A stretch of DNA of 43,035 nt from DATGZX01 sp035296965 (GCA_035296965.1 DATGZX010000398.1:1-43035), one strand, 5' to 3'. Counted from the stretch's first letter, positions 15,770-25,845 are shown. The notes: generated by a model not told the origin, from the sequence alone. Program-made: numbers and translations.

Positions 15770-18700
15770 GTGGCAGACGTCGATCTGAGCCGTCACGCCG
15801 TCATCGCGGCCTCGGCAGGTACGGGCAAAACGTACTCGCTCGAGCAGCTCGTGCTCAGGCTTCTGATCGAGCGCAAGGCACAGCTGGATGAGATTCTGCT
15901 GGTGACCTATACGGAGAAAGCCGCCGGTGAATTGAAGGGCCGCCTGCGGCAGCGACTGGAGACGGCCCAGCGCGACGTTCCCCGCCATGCCGCCGTGCTG
16001 CAGACCGCGTTGGACGCTTTTGACCGGGCCCACGTGTACACGATCCACGGCTTCTGCCAGCGCACGCTGCAGGAATATGCGTTCGAACACCGCGAAGATT
16101 TCCGCCAGGAGCTGGCGCAGGATCCGGATTTGCTCGAATCTGCTTTCCGCGAGCTTCAGCGGAAAGCCTGGCGGGCGGAATACGGAGAGCGGCTGGCCGA
16201 CGTCCTGGAGTTGGCTGGCTATAACGGGGCCAGTGGCAGCGAGAACTGGGAACGCCGGGTACTCAATATCGCCGCCAATTTCCGCAAGGGCTGTGGTCAT
16301 CTTCTGCGGCCCGAAGCGCTCGACGGCTGGCCGGAAATCCTTCGAGAGCTCGACGTCAATTTGCGCGCCGACCTGGAGCGAGGACGGCGCCTCGCCGGCC
16401 CTCTGCACATCGACCGCCTGCATGAGCACGCGCTTTATCTCGGTTTTGGCAATCTTGCTTTTAAGGCCGACTGGCGCGAGTCGCGGCGCAACAAACTGCT
16501 CTTGCCTCTTTTGCAGTGGCTGGCTGGGTCAGGTGCGGAGAATCGTCCGATTGTCGCGTTTCACCGCCTGCTCGATGCATGTGCCGGCGCTAGCTCCTTC
16601 GACAAACATGGTTTTGCAATGCTGACCACCCAGTTGCCGAAGAAGGCCCAACCTCAGATTGACGAGTTTTGTACCGGGCTGAACGAACTGGTCGAGATCG
16701 TGGAGCGGCGTAGGTGCGACTGGGATGTCCTGCGGCACCAGTTGGCGATTCGCACCGTGGTTCAGCTCCAGGAATCTCTGCTGGCTTACAAACGCGAACG
16801 AGGTCTGCAGAGCTTCGAAGACATGCTCACGCGCGTCGACGATGCTCTGGACCCTGACCGAAACCCACATGCCGGGACCCTTGTCGCCGCCTTGCGGCAC
16901 CGTTACCAGTATGCCATCGTCGACGAATTCCAGGACACGGATCCGATCCAGTGGCGCATCTTCGAACATATCTTTGTGGCGGGCGAGCCCGAGCAGCGCC
17001 TGTTCGTCGTAGGCGATCCCAAGCAAGCTATCTTCGGTTTCCGCGGGGCCGATTTGCAAACATACCTGACGGCCACGGAGGAGCTGAAATCGAAATACAA
17101 GGCCCATGACTATCCGCTCGACGTCAACTGGCGCTCCTCTCCCGAACTGCTTGGAACTCTCAACAGATTGTTCGAAAGGGGCGACTGGTTTGCGGGGACC
17201 GGCATCACCTATCGGCCTGTACAGACCCCGCCCGAGAAGGAGCGCCGGTATCAGCTCGTTGCAGATCACACCGACCGGAAGGCCGTCACGCTCGTGGACC
17301 TGAGCGGACCTCAAAGACTTACCGAGGCGCGGGAGGAGTACGCGCGCTTCATGGCCGACGAGATCGCCCGGCTGCTTGCCCTCCCGCGTGGCATGCCCCT
17401 TCTGAAGTTCGAAAAAAAAGGTCAGGAAGCCCGGCTACTGCAAGCGGACGATATCTGCGTGCTTGTCTCTAAACGGAAGGAGGCTGCAGCGCTCCTGGCA
17501 GCGCTGCGTGTGCGGCAGATTCCTTACTCCTTTTACAAACAGCCTGGCTTATGGCAATCGGACGAGGCAGTTCACCTGAGCTATCTTCTCAGCGCGCTTG
17601 CGCGACCAACAGATTTGCAGGCCTTTCGCAAGGCGCTTCTGACGAGATTCTTTCGCGTTCGCCCCGAGGAAATGGTCCAGGCAGAGGACTTGCCGCCGAG
17701 TCATCCTGCTTGGGAGTTGTTCCAACGCTGGCTGGGATTCGTCGAAGAGCAAAACTGGGCCCCTTTTTTTCAATCCATCTTCGAAGACACTGGCCTGCTC
17801 CATCACAACCTGCACGAGGCCGACGCCGAACGGCGCTTGGCCAATTGCCGCCACATCATGCAAACACTCGAGCAGGCTGCCTACGCGGAAAACCTCGACA
17901 TGCTCGGCGTCCTCGATCTCCTGGAAAGAATGCGTCGTCGGCGGGCAGACAGCGAAACTGACCTCCAGCCCATCGAGACGGAACAGCCCAAAGTCAGGAT
18001 CATGACCGTCCACGCCAGCAAGGGTCTCGAATTCCCTGTCGTGTTCCTGGCCGGCGGCTTCACCAGCGGCGGAACCCGCAACTATTTGACCTACCGCGAC
18101 GGTAGCCGCCTGGTGTTCGATTTGCGCTCAGAGTTGGAATCGTCCAAGCAAGCGTGCAAGGTGGAGGAGGACGCGGAGAATCGCCGGCTCATGTACGTCG
18201 CTCTGACGCGTGCCATGTTCAAGCTCTACCTCCCGAAGGTTGCCGGGGATACCAAGAAATACCGGGGAAGAGCAGGGCCCCTCGTCACGATCGTGGCTCA
18301 GGCCGTCGAGAAGGCTGCTCTGGAGGAACTTACCGGGCCGCCAATAGGCTCAGTGGTGGTTTCGGCACCTCCACCAAAGGCGGCATCCTTGTCTTCGCAA
18401 GCTGCGGCCGCTTTCACGGCAAAAACTCCGGAAGCAGTTTTTGCCGCACTGCCGGATTTGCTGGACCAGCCTGACTTCGATTTTTTCCAGCGCCGCATCG
18501 TCATTCGTTCCTTTTCCAGTCTGCATCGCCGCAGTGCTGCCCAGGCTTCCGAAGGCCCAAGCTATGCGCAACGTTTGCCGCGGGCCGACGACGATCGCCA
18601 GGATGCCCTTGCGGGCCAAGATCCTCTGCGCGGCACGGTCTTTGGGGACCTGGTCCACGACGTGCTCGAGCAAATCGATTTCACGAGCGTGGGCCACGCT

Positions 18701-19321
18701 CCCGATTGGCAAGCGCTGCTCGCGGAAGGATCTTCCACGCGCCGCTTGCTGGACGAAGAGTTGGCCAAGCACCTGCCGAGATTTGCTTCGCGACTGAGCC
18801 CGGAGCAGTTGCGGGAGGCAAGCCTGCATCAGGTCGCACGCTTGATCTGGAATGCGCTGCAAACCCCACTCGCTGCCCTTGGCGTGGCTCTCTGGCAGGT
18901 TCCACCGCAAGACAGGCTACAGGAATTGGAGTTTCATTTTCCTGAAGACGAGGCCCCGCCGCCCGAGGTGCGCCGCGAGGAGGGGTTCCTCACCGGATTC
19001 ATGGACCTGGTCTTTCGCCGAGAAGGCAAGTATTTTCTGGCTGACTGGAAGACGAATCTGCTGCCCGACGGCTATGCTCCGGAACAGTTGGCCCAAAGCA
19101 TGCGCGATTGCGATTATACGCGCCAGTATCGTCTTTACCTTCAGGCCTTGGCCCGTTGGCTACGGCGCGCCCTAGGCGGCGATTTTGATCCCGAACGCGA
19201 CTTCGGCGGCGTCTACTATCTGTTCGTGCGTGGCATGAACGGCCGGGACGAGACAACCGGCGTCTTTTTCTGTCGTCCCACTCCAGAAGACCTGCGGCTC
19301 GAGCAGGTCCTGGCGATATGA
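15770..19321 (+). CDS. recB: RecB, exodeoxyribonuclease V beta subunit
   Basis: The GTG at 15770 is chosen because GGGAGG lies 8 nt upstream; an ATG at 15749 overlaps recC and lacks a site. The product has 1183 residues (E. coli 1180). The SF1A helicase motifs are visible: IAASAGTGKT (14-21), TYTEKAAGELK, VDEFQDTDPIQW (about 384), GDPKQAIFGFRGAD, and TVHASKGLEFPVVFLAGG, with LMYVALTRA following. The C-terminal nuclease domain has GDLVHDVLEQ (about 962), TGFMDLVFR, DWKTN (about 1092) and YRLYLQAL, that is, the His, Asp, Asp-x-Lys set of active RecB nucleases. It is the 3'-5' motor and the only nuclease of RecBCD. Confidence 0.93.
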   Translation: MADVDLSRHAVIAASAGTGKTYSLEQLVLRLLIERKAQLDEILLVTYTEKAAGELKGRLRQRLETAQRDVPRHAAVLQTALDAFDRAHVYTIHGFCQRTLQEYAFEHREDFRQELAQDPDLLESAFRELQRKAWRAEYGERLADVLELAGYNGASGSENWERRVLNIAANFRKGCGHLLRPEALDGWPEILRELDVNLRADLERGRRLAGPLHIDRLHEHALYLGFGNLAFKADWRESRRNKLLLPLLQWLAGSGAENRPIVAFHRLLDACAGASSFDKHGFAMLTTQLPKKAQPQIDEFCTGLNELVEIVERRRCDWDVLRHQLAIRTVVQLQESLLAYKRERGLQSFEDMLTRVDDALDPDRNPHAGTLVAALRHRYQYAIVDEFQDTDPIQWRIFEHIFVAGEPEQRLFVVGDPKQAIFGFRGADLQTYLTATEELKSKYKAHDYPLDVNWRSSPELLGTLNRLFERGDWFAGTGITYRPVQTPPEKERRYQLVADHTDRKAVTLVDLSGPQRLTEAREEYARFMADEIARLLALPRGMPLLKFEKKGQEARLLQADDICVLVSKRKEAAALLAALRVRQIPYSFYKQPGLWQSDEAVHLSYLLSALARPTDLQAFRKALLTRFFRVRPEEMVQAEDLPPSHPAWELFQRWLGFVEEQNWAPFFQSIFEDTGLLHHNLHEADAERRLANCRHIMQTLEQAAYAENLDMLGVLDLLERMRRRRADSETDLQPIETEQPKVRIMTVHASKGLEFPVVFLAGGFTSGGTRNYLTYRDGSRLVFDLRSELESSKQACKVEEDAENRRLMYVALTRAMFKLYLPKVAGDTKKYRGRAGPLVTIVAQAVEKAALEELTGPPIGSVVVSAPPPKAASLSSQAAAAFTAKTPEAVFAALPDLLDQPDFDFFQRRIVIRSFSSLHRRSAAQASEGPSYAQRLPRADDDRQDALAGQDPLRGTVFGDLVHDVLEQIDFTSVGHAPDWQALLAEGSSTRRLLDEELAKHLPRFASRLSPEQLREASLHQVARLIWNALQTPLAALGVALWQVPPQDRLQELEFHFPEDEAPPPEVRREEGFLTGFMDLVFRREGKYFLADWKTNLLPDGYAPEQLAQSMRDCDYTRQYRLYLQALARWLRRALGGDFDPERDFGGVYYLFVRGMNGRDETTGVFFCRPTPEDLRLEQVLAI

Positions 19322-19349
19322 ATTCTGAGTGAAACCGACTTGTGTGTCT

Positions 19350-19417
19350 GTCCGGCAAGCCCCTCACCCCCAACCCCTCACCCCCGAGTACAGGGGAGAG
19401 GGGAGAGCTTGTCGGAC
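19350..19417. repeat. CCCCTCACCCCC / GGGGAGAGGGG repeat between recB and recD
   Basis: GTCCGGCAAGC (19350-19360) and GCTTGTCGGAC (19407-19417) bracket the GC-rich unit with one mismatch. It fills most of the 115-bp recB-recD gap and ends 19 nt before the recD ATG, so its RNA fold could affect recD translation. Confidence 0.75.
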
Positions 19418-19436
19418 ATACTGTGAGAGTGGCACC

Positions 19437-21473
19437 ATGAATCAGCCGGCCGACTTCTCCAGCTTCGTGTACCGCCTCTTCCCGGAGGCCGGCCCGGAGA
19501 TGGTTCGGCTGTACAGCAGCGCCGCTCAGAATGCCAACCTTCTCCATACGGATTTCTACACCATTCGCGATCTGCTCGATCTCTCTGGATACGGCGGGGA
19601 GGAGGCTGTGCACGCCCTCCTACTCGCCATGGTTCTGGCGCTCGATGAGGGCAATGGCTGCATCGAGGCGTCTGCACCCGCCCTCTGCCGGCACTTGATG
19701 GATATGGACGGGGGAGAAATGTGGGCCATCCGGATCTGCGCAGAACTCGAGGATAGCGGTTTTCCGGCGTTGATCGGCACTGCCATCGAAGACAACAGGC
19801 CGATCATCCTGCATACACATGCTGCCAAGAAATACCTGTACTTCCAAAAGTACCTCAAGCACGAATTGCTGTTGCACGCGGAACTGCAGACACGACTCCA
19901 AACAGGTGCGGCCGCTCCGGCGCTGGATGCTTTCTCTGCCGCCGCGCAGCAGGTGTTGATCGAGGCTCCCTTGTGCATCAATGGCCGCCCGCTGCAGTTG
20001 GATCGGGACCAGCAAGTGGCGCTTGGGGCGTCCTTGCTCCGGAACTTCGTCATCATTTCCGGCGGACCGGGGACTGGAAAAACAGCACTGGTCTTCACGC
20101 TGGTGCGTTGCCTGCTGCGCTGCGGCTTTACCCCGGAGCGCATCGCCCTAGCAGCGCCGACTGGACGAGCGGCCCAACGCCTTACCGACGCCTTGCATAA
20201 CGACCTGGGCAAGCTGGGAAAGCCGTCGGACGATCTTTCGCCAGATTCGTTACTCGAGCACGTCTCGGCTCATACGCTTCATCACCTGCTTCGGTACCAC
20301 CCTGCACGCGGCATCTTCCGGCATCATGCCGAGAATCCGTTGCCGGCAGACGTGGTCATCGTGGACGAGGTTTCCATGGTGGGAGTGGTGTTGATGGCCA
20401 AACTCTTCCAGGCCCTGCTGCCACAGACGAAGCTGATTCTCTTGGGCGACAAGGACCAGCTCCCGGCGGTGGATGCAGGTGCAGTGTTTGCCAGTTTGGT
20501 AGATCAGGGCGGCAAGTTGCTTGTCAGCACGGGACTATCTGCCCAGATCGGAAAACTTTGGCCGGGATTGAAGCTGCCGTTTGCGGCCCCACCGCACCCG
20601 CTTCGCGATGTGGTGGTCCTTCTTCGAGAGAATTACCGTTCGGAGCCGCGGATTCGCGAAGCGGCCGAGGCGCTCAACCGGCAAGAAATCGAGACCGTCG
20701 ATCTCCTTCCCGCCGTTGCCATGCAAAAGGATGTGTCGTTTGCGAAGTTGGAGGAACAGGGAGGCTGCTGGCTTCTCGATCAAGGAGAAGGCGGCATCAG
20801 AGAGTGGCGGCGCACGCTCGAGCAATGGGCGCAACACCACTACCTGACCCCGACAGCGCAGGGCTCGGCCTACCTTGAGCTCGCCGCGCGCTGCGTGGCC
20901 CCCGGTGATGGAGACCTGACGGCACAGCAGCAAGGTCTGCTGGAGAAACTCTTCCTTTTGTTGGGACGTGCCAGGATCTTGACGCTGTTGCGGGAAGGGC
21001 CATGGGGCTGCGAAGACATCAATCGATTTCTGGAGCAGTATCTTCTGCCTCAAAGCGATCGTCGCAGTCGCGGAACCCACTTCGCCGGCGCGCCGGTGTT
21101 GATCAGCAGCAACGATCCGGGCCGGGGGCTCTTCAACGGCGATGTCGGCATCACGCTACCAAGCCAGGAGGGCGGTTACCGCGTCGTCTTCCAGCGCCAT
21201 GGCGGTTACATCTCCTTCCCGGCCGAGGCACTGAGTTCGCACGAGCTGGCGTTCGCAATCACGGTGCACAAGAGCCAGGGATCAGAACATGACCAGGTGC
21301 TCCTGGTCCTGCCGCCGGAAGGAGGCCGCCGGCTACTCACCAAGGAGATGGTGTATACCGGTATCACACGCGCCAGGCAGCTGGCCGTCATCTGCAGTAG
21401 GAAGGAAGTCCTGCGCACAGCAATCAAACGGAAGACTGAAAGAGAATCGGGACTGATGGATTTTGGAACGTGA
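19437..21473 (+). CDS. recD: RecD, exodeoxyribonuclease V alpha subunit
   Basis: The ATG at 19437 (MNQPADFSSFVYRLF) is preferred over a GTG at 19329, whose extra 36 codons would translate the repeat (PHPQPLTPEYRGEG). The 678-residue product (E. coli 608) has SF1B helicase motifs: ISGGPGTGKTALV (about 208), AAPTGRAAQRL, VVIVDEVSMV (about 308), LLGDKDQLPAVDAGAVF, and AITVHKSQGSEHDQVLLVLP (about 605), then VYTGITRAR. RecD is the 5'-3' motor of RecBCD. The stop is followed within 1 nt by a strong bidirectional hairpin. Gene order recC-recB-recD supports one transcript. Confidence 0.92.
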   Translation: MNQPADFSSFVYRLFPEAGPEMVRLYSSAAQNANLLHTDFYTIRDLLDLSGYGGEEAVHALLLAMVLALDEGNGCIEASAPALCRHLMDMDGGEMWAIRICAELEDSGFPALIGTAIEDNRPIILHTHAAKKYLYFQKYLKHELLLHAELQTRLQTGAAAPALDAFSAAAQQVLIEAPLCINGRPLQLDRDQQVALGASLLRNFVIISGGPGTGKTALVFTLVRCLLRCGFTPERIALAAPTGRAAQRLTDALHNDLGKLGKPSDDLSPDSLLEHVSAHTLHHLLRYHPARGIFRHHAENPLPADVVIVDEVSMVGVVLMAKLFQALLPQTKLILLGDKDQLPAVDAGAVFASLVDQGGKLLVSTGLSAQIGKLWPGLKLPFAAPPHPLRDVVVLLRENYRSEPRIREAAEALNRQEIETVDLLPAVAMQKDVSFAKLEEQGGCWLLDQGEGGIREWRRTLEQWAQHHYLTPTAQGSAYLELAARCVAPGDGDLTAQQQGLLEKLFLLLGRARILTLLREGPWGCEDINRFLEQYLLPQSDRRSRGTHFAGAPVLISSNDPGRGLFNGDVGITLPSQEGGYRVVFQRHGGYISFPAEALSSHELAFAITVHKSQGSEHDQVLLVLPPEGGRRLLTKEMVYTGITRARQLAVICSRKEVLRTAIKRKTERESGLMDFGT

Positions 21474-21530
21474 AGGCACAAAGGTGTCAGGACCCATTTC
21501 AGAAATGGGTCCTGACACCTTTGTGCCTTC
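21472..21530. terminator. 29-bp perfect hairpin between converging genes, GGTGTCAGGACC family
   Basis: Arms 21472-21500 and 21502-21530 are exact reverse complements; the tip must open by a few bases. The left arm overlaps the recD stop and the right arm overlaps the stop of the kinase gene, so it can act as a shared terminator. It shares the core AAGGTGTCAGGACCC with the hairpin at 5302-5371. Confidence 0.8.
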
Positions 21531-22401
21531 AGTAATCCTGCTTGGGCAGCGCCTTGAGCGCGTCGCGAAACGCGGCCGCGGTCTGGAACCTTTCCCGGGG
21601 GTCGCGCTTGATGGCCTTGATCAAGAACTTGGCCAGCGTCTCTTCCATGTTAGGATCGTACTCGCGCGGGTCGCGACCCGAAGTGTTGAGATGCTTGAGC
21701 AGCGTTTCCAGGGAGCGCGATTTCTCCCAGGGTAACTCGCCGGTGAACGTCTCATATGCAGTCACGCCGAGGGCGAACAGGTCGACCCGCTGATCCGTCC
21801 CCACACGTTTGATGATCTCGGGAGCCAGGTAATTGGGGGTGCCGGTCCGGTTGCCCGGTTTGCAGAAGATCGGTTGGTTTGGGATGGTCAATCCGAAATC
21901 GATGAGCTTCACAATCCCTTCCGACGTGATCATGATATTCCGAGGGCAGATGTCGCGATGCATGAAGCCCTGCTGGTGAACATATTCCAGACCATCCGCT
22001 GTCTGGATCAGGTAGTCCACGCGCTTGCCGGTCAGGTTTGGGCTGTGCGTTTCGATTAAGAAATTCAGGCCCGGCCCCTCGATCAGCTCCATGACAATGA
22101 ATTGCTCGCCCTCCGTTGTCACGCCGTGATCGAAGGTTTGCACCACGTTTTTATGCCGGAGCCCCATCAGCAGGGCGCCTTCCGTCGGCCGCAACAGCTT
22201 GGGGAAGCGGGCTTCGAAACGCTTGGTTTTTTCCTTGTCCAGGATTTTCAGGCAGACGACTCGGCCAATGTTGCGGTCGCGGGCGCGGAACACCTTCGAC
22301 ATGCTCCCTTGACCCGAACGCCCCATCAGGTCGAAGCGCTTGCCGACGTCGGTCCCTTTTTTGGAGCTGAACAGGTTTTTGAAGAAAGTCGAAACTTGCA
22401 A
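21529..22401 (-). CDS. Protein kinase-like protein with altered catalytic loop
   Basis: 290 residues, starting at TTG 22401 behind GGAG, 33 nt after the accD stop. It is essentially a bare kinase domain: glycine loop GRSGQGSMSKVF (27-38), Lys52 in VVCLKIL, HRDICPRN at 148-155, LIDFGL with Asp168, then GTPNYLAPEI and DLFALGVTAYE. The usual HRDxK lysine is replaced by Cys152, while Asp150 and Asn155 remain. No transmembrane segment or sensor domain is present, unlike most planctomycete kinases. Position after accD suggests cotranscription with fatty acid synthesis. It may be active with reduced rate, or a pseudokinase. Confidence 0.85.
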   Translation of the reverse strand: MQVSTFFKNLFSSKKGTDVGKRFDLMGRSGQGSMSKVFRARDRNIGRVVCLKILDKEKTKRFEARFPKLLRPTEGALLMGLRHKNVVQTFDHGVTTEGEQFIVMELIEGPGLNFLIETHSPNLTGKRVDYLIQTADGLEYVHQQGFMHRDICPRNIMITSEGIVKLIDFGLTIPNQPIFCKPGNRTGTPNYLAPEIIKRVGTDQRVDLFALGVTAYETFTGELPWEKSRSLETLLKHLNTSGRDPREYDPNMEETLAKFLIKAIKRDPRERFQTAAAFRDALKALPKQDY

Positions 22402-22434
22402 AGCCTTGGTCTCCGATGGGCCGTCTGTCCCGTC

Positions 22435-23253
22435 TCAATGCTCGCAGTAGTCGATAATGCGTGCAACCTCGGTGCGTAGGTCCTTGCGCGGCACGATGCG
22501 GTCGATGAAACCGTGCTGCAAGAGGAACTCGCTGGTTTGAAATCCTTCAGGCAACTCCAGGCGCACCGTGTTCCAGATGGTACGTTTGCCCGCGAAGCCG
22601 ATCAGAGCGCCCGGCTCAGCCAGAATGATGTCGCCCTGGGAAGCAAAACTGGCCGCAACTCCGCCCATGGTCGGGTTCGTGAGAATGGAGATGTACAATC
22701 CGCCTGCATTGTCGTAGCGCCCCAAAGCGCAGGAAACCTTGCCCATTTGCATGAGCGATAGAATGCCTTCCTGCATGCGGGCTCCGCCTCCGGAGCCGCT
22801 CACCAGGATCAGCGGCAGCTTCAATTCCGTCGCGGCTTCAATCGCGCGCGTGAGCTTTTCGCCTACGACGGAACCCATGCTGCCGGCCATGAAGGCAAAG
22901 TCCGTCACGCCAAAGACGACAGGCCGTCCGCGAATGAATCCTTTGCCCACCACGGCAGCATCGAGCATGCCGGTCTTGGCCTGCTCCGCTTCCAGCCTTT
23001 GCGCGTAGGGAATCCGGTCGCGGAACTCCAGGGGGTCCAGGGGACGGAGCACAGTAAACCATTCCTCGAAGCTGTCTTCGTCGAGAAGCTGCCTGATGCG
23101 CTCGCGCGCCGGCAGATAGAAATGGTAGCTGCACTCCGGACACACGTTGAACCGGCTCTCGGCTTCCTTGCGGAAGATAGTCGCCTTGCACTGAGGACAG
23201 CGTATCCACAGCCCTTCTGGCACGCCGCGCTTTGGCCGAGCCATCATCGCCAT
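22435..23253 (-). CDS. accD: Acetyl-CoA carboxylase carboxyltransferase subunit beta
   Basis: 272 residues. The N-terminal zinc ribbon has CPQC (19-22) and CPEC (38-41). The crotonase-fold carboxyltransferase core follows with FMAGSMGSVVGEKLTRA, LVSGSGGGARMQEGILSLMQM, LTNPTMGGVAASFASQGDI and AEPGALIGFAGKRTI, all hallmarks of AccD. With AccA it moves the carboxyl group from biotin-carrier protein to acetyl-CoA, giving malonyl-CoA in the cytoplasm. It lies between pgk (102 bp upstream) and a kinase gene, on the same strand. The start at 23253 is the first of three nearby ATGs (also 23247 and 23244); none has a strong Shine-Dalgarno site. Confidence 0.95.
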   Translation of the reverse strand: MAMMARPKRGVPEGLWIRCPQCKATIFRKEAESRFNVCPECSYHFYLPARERIRQLLDEDSFEEWFTVLRPLDPLEFRDRIPYAQRLEAEQAKTGMLDAAVVGKGFIRGRPVVFGVTDFAFMAGSMGSVVGEKLTRAIEAATELKLPLILVSGSGGGARMQEGILSLMQMGKVSCALGRYDNAGGLYISILTNPTMGGVAASFASQGDIILAEPGALIGFAGKRTIWNTVRLELPEGFQTSEFLLQHGFIDRIVPRKDLRTEVARIIDYCEH

Positions 23254-23355
23254 CTTTCGTTCTCAACCCATGCGTTGGGGTCCCCGGGCTTTGCCCGAGG
23301 AGAAGGAAACCGGTGAACCGGCCAACGGTTATCACAACCGGGAGGAGAAGTTACG

Positions 23356-24555
23356 TCAAGAGGTCTTGCGGTCCTCGATCTGTGCGAGGGCCGGGAAGGG
23401 GGTTCCCTCCACATATTCCAGAAATGCTCCGCCTCCCGTCGAAACATGTTTCATTTTGTCCGCCAGGTCAAAGGCCTCTACCGCCTCTGCCGTCTCGCCG
23501 CCGCCGACAACCGTCACTGCGGGCGACTCCGCCAGCGCCTTGGCAACCGCGCGCGTGCCTTGGCTGTACGGTTTGTCCTCGTATTTACCCAGCGGCCCGT
23601 TCCACACGACCGTTTGCGCCTTGCCGATCTCCTCGCAGTAGCGCGCAATCGTGCGCGGCCCAATATCCACGCCGATCCAGCCTTCCGGGATATTGCCTTC
23701 AACAACGCGCGCGCCGTCCGGCTTGTCGAGCGCTTCAACTACCAGGTGATCCAGGGGCAAGATAATTTTCCCCTTACCTAGCTGCAAAAGCTCCCGTGCC
23801 TGGGAGAGCTTGTCGACCTCCACGCGCGAGTTGCCGACGCCTTGCCCCTCCGCCTTCATGAACGTATAGGTCATCGCTCCACCAATCAGCACGCGGTCGA
23901 CGCGCGTCAGCAGACTCTTGATGAAGCCAATCTTGTCCGACACCTTGGCGCCCCCCAGGATGGCCAGGAACGGCCGGCGCGGTGCTGACAGCAGCTCGTC
24001 GAGTATCTCCAGCTCCTTGGCCACGAGTTTGCCGACAACTCGCGGCTTGCTCGGCATCGCTGCCGGCACGGCGACCATCGAGGCATCGGAGCGATGACAT
24101 GTGCCGAAGGCGTCGTTGACATAGACGTCGGCGAGCTGTGCAAGCTGCGCAGCAAAGGCTGCATCGCCCGCTTGCTCTCCGGGATGAAAGCGCAGGTTCT
24201 CCAAAACAAGGACCGCGCCGGGCTGGAGCTTTTGCGCCGCGGCCGCGACGTCCGGCCCAACGACGGCGTTCACTTTGTGAACCGGGCGGCCAAGCAGCTG
24301 GCCCAGGCGGTCGGCCGCGCGATCCATCTTGTAAGGCGCGTCCTTCTTCGGATCACCCTTGGGCCGGCCCAGGTGGCTCATGACGATGGCGGATGCGCTG
24401 GCGTCGAGAATGTACTGAAGAGTAGGCAGCGCGGCACGGATGCGCCGGTCGTTGGTTATGTTGCCTGCAGCGTCGAGCGGCACATTGAAATCGACCCGCA
24501 CCAACACGCGCTTGCCGCGCAGATTGGGCAGATCAGCCAATGTCTTCTTGGCCAT
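23356..24555 (-). CDS. pgk: Phosphoglycerate kinase
   Basis: The ATG at 24553-24555 is preceded by GAGGGGG; the frame is open further upstream but only through the repeat at 24579-24692. The 399-residue product begins MAKKTLADLPNLRGKRVLVR and has the Pgk signature VDFNVPLD, MSHLGRPKG, NDAFGTCHR, FLAILGGAKVSDKI, and WNGPLGKYE, with VVGGGETAEAVE and HVSTGGGAFLEYVEG near the end. It interconverts 1,3-bisphosphoglycerate and ADP with 3-phosphoglycerate and ATP. It lies downstream of gap, its pathway predecessor, in the common gap-pgk order, although a 114-bp repeat separates them. Confidence 0.96.
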   Translation of the reverse strand: MAKKTLADLPNLRGKRVLVRVDFNVPLDAAGNITNDRRIRAALPTLQYILDASASAIVMSHLGRPKGDPKKDAPYKMDRAADRLGQLLGRPVHKVNAVVGPDVAAAAQKLQPGAVLVLENLRFHPGEQAGDAAFAAQLAQLADVYVNDAFGTCHRSDASMVAVPAAMPSKPRVVGKLVAKELEILDELLSAPRRPFLAILGGAKVSDKIGFIKSLLTRVDRVLIGGAMTYTFMKAEGQGVGNSRVEVDKLSQARELLQLGKGKIILPLDHLVVEALDKPDGARVVEGNIPEGWIGVDIGPRTIARYCEEIGKAQTVVWNGPLGKYEDKPYSQGTRAVAKALAESPAVTVVGGGETAEAVEAFDLADKMKHVSTGGGAFLEYVEGTPFPALAQIEDRKTS

Positions 24556-24578
24556 ATGTCCCCCTCGCGATCTCTTTG

Positions 24579-24692
24579 AGAGCGTGTTGAAAAAGGGGTC
24601 AGACCCCCTGGAGAATCGAGGCAATCCGCCCGTTTCTGAGACTCCAGCCTCCGCAGAACTCAAGGGGTCTGACCCCTTTTTCAACACGCTCT
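24579..24692 (-). repeat. 114-bp GGGGTCAGACCCC-bounded element, copy 1
   Basis: Perfect 29-bp terminal inverted repeats (24579-24607 and 24664-24692; AGAGCGTGTTGAAAAAGGGG followed by TCAGACCCC) flank a 56-nt interior. On the minus strand the interior starts TTGAGTTCTGCGGAGGCTGG and matches that of the copy at 38048-38155 at 46 of 56 positions without gaps. It fills the gap-pgk intergenic space and could attenuate transcription from gap into pgk. Confidence 0.85.
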
Positions 24693-24696
24693 GAGT

Positions 24697-25722
<1,026 letters not shown>

Positions 25723-25845
25723 TCGCATGACTCCTTCTGAAGCAATCTGCTCTCTGGACTCAGCCGAGAGATATGATAGCCGGTGTGACGATAGCTCAGT
25801 AGCTTATAGCCTATAGCTTTTTGCATCTGGGTCGAGGCCCGATCG

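Noticed and set aside
19329..19436. A longer recD start (GTG at 19329)
   Set aside because: The extra 36 codons translate the GC-rich repeat; the ATG at 19437 starts the normal RecD N-terminus.
24556..24687. A longer pgk start upstream
   Set aside because: The added codons read through the 114-bp repeat, and GAGGGGG marks the ATG at 24555.
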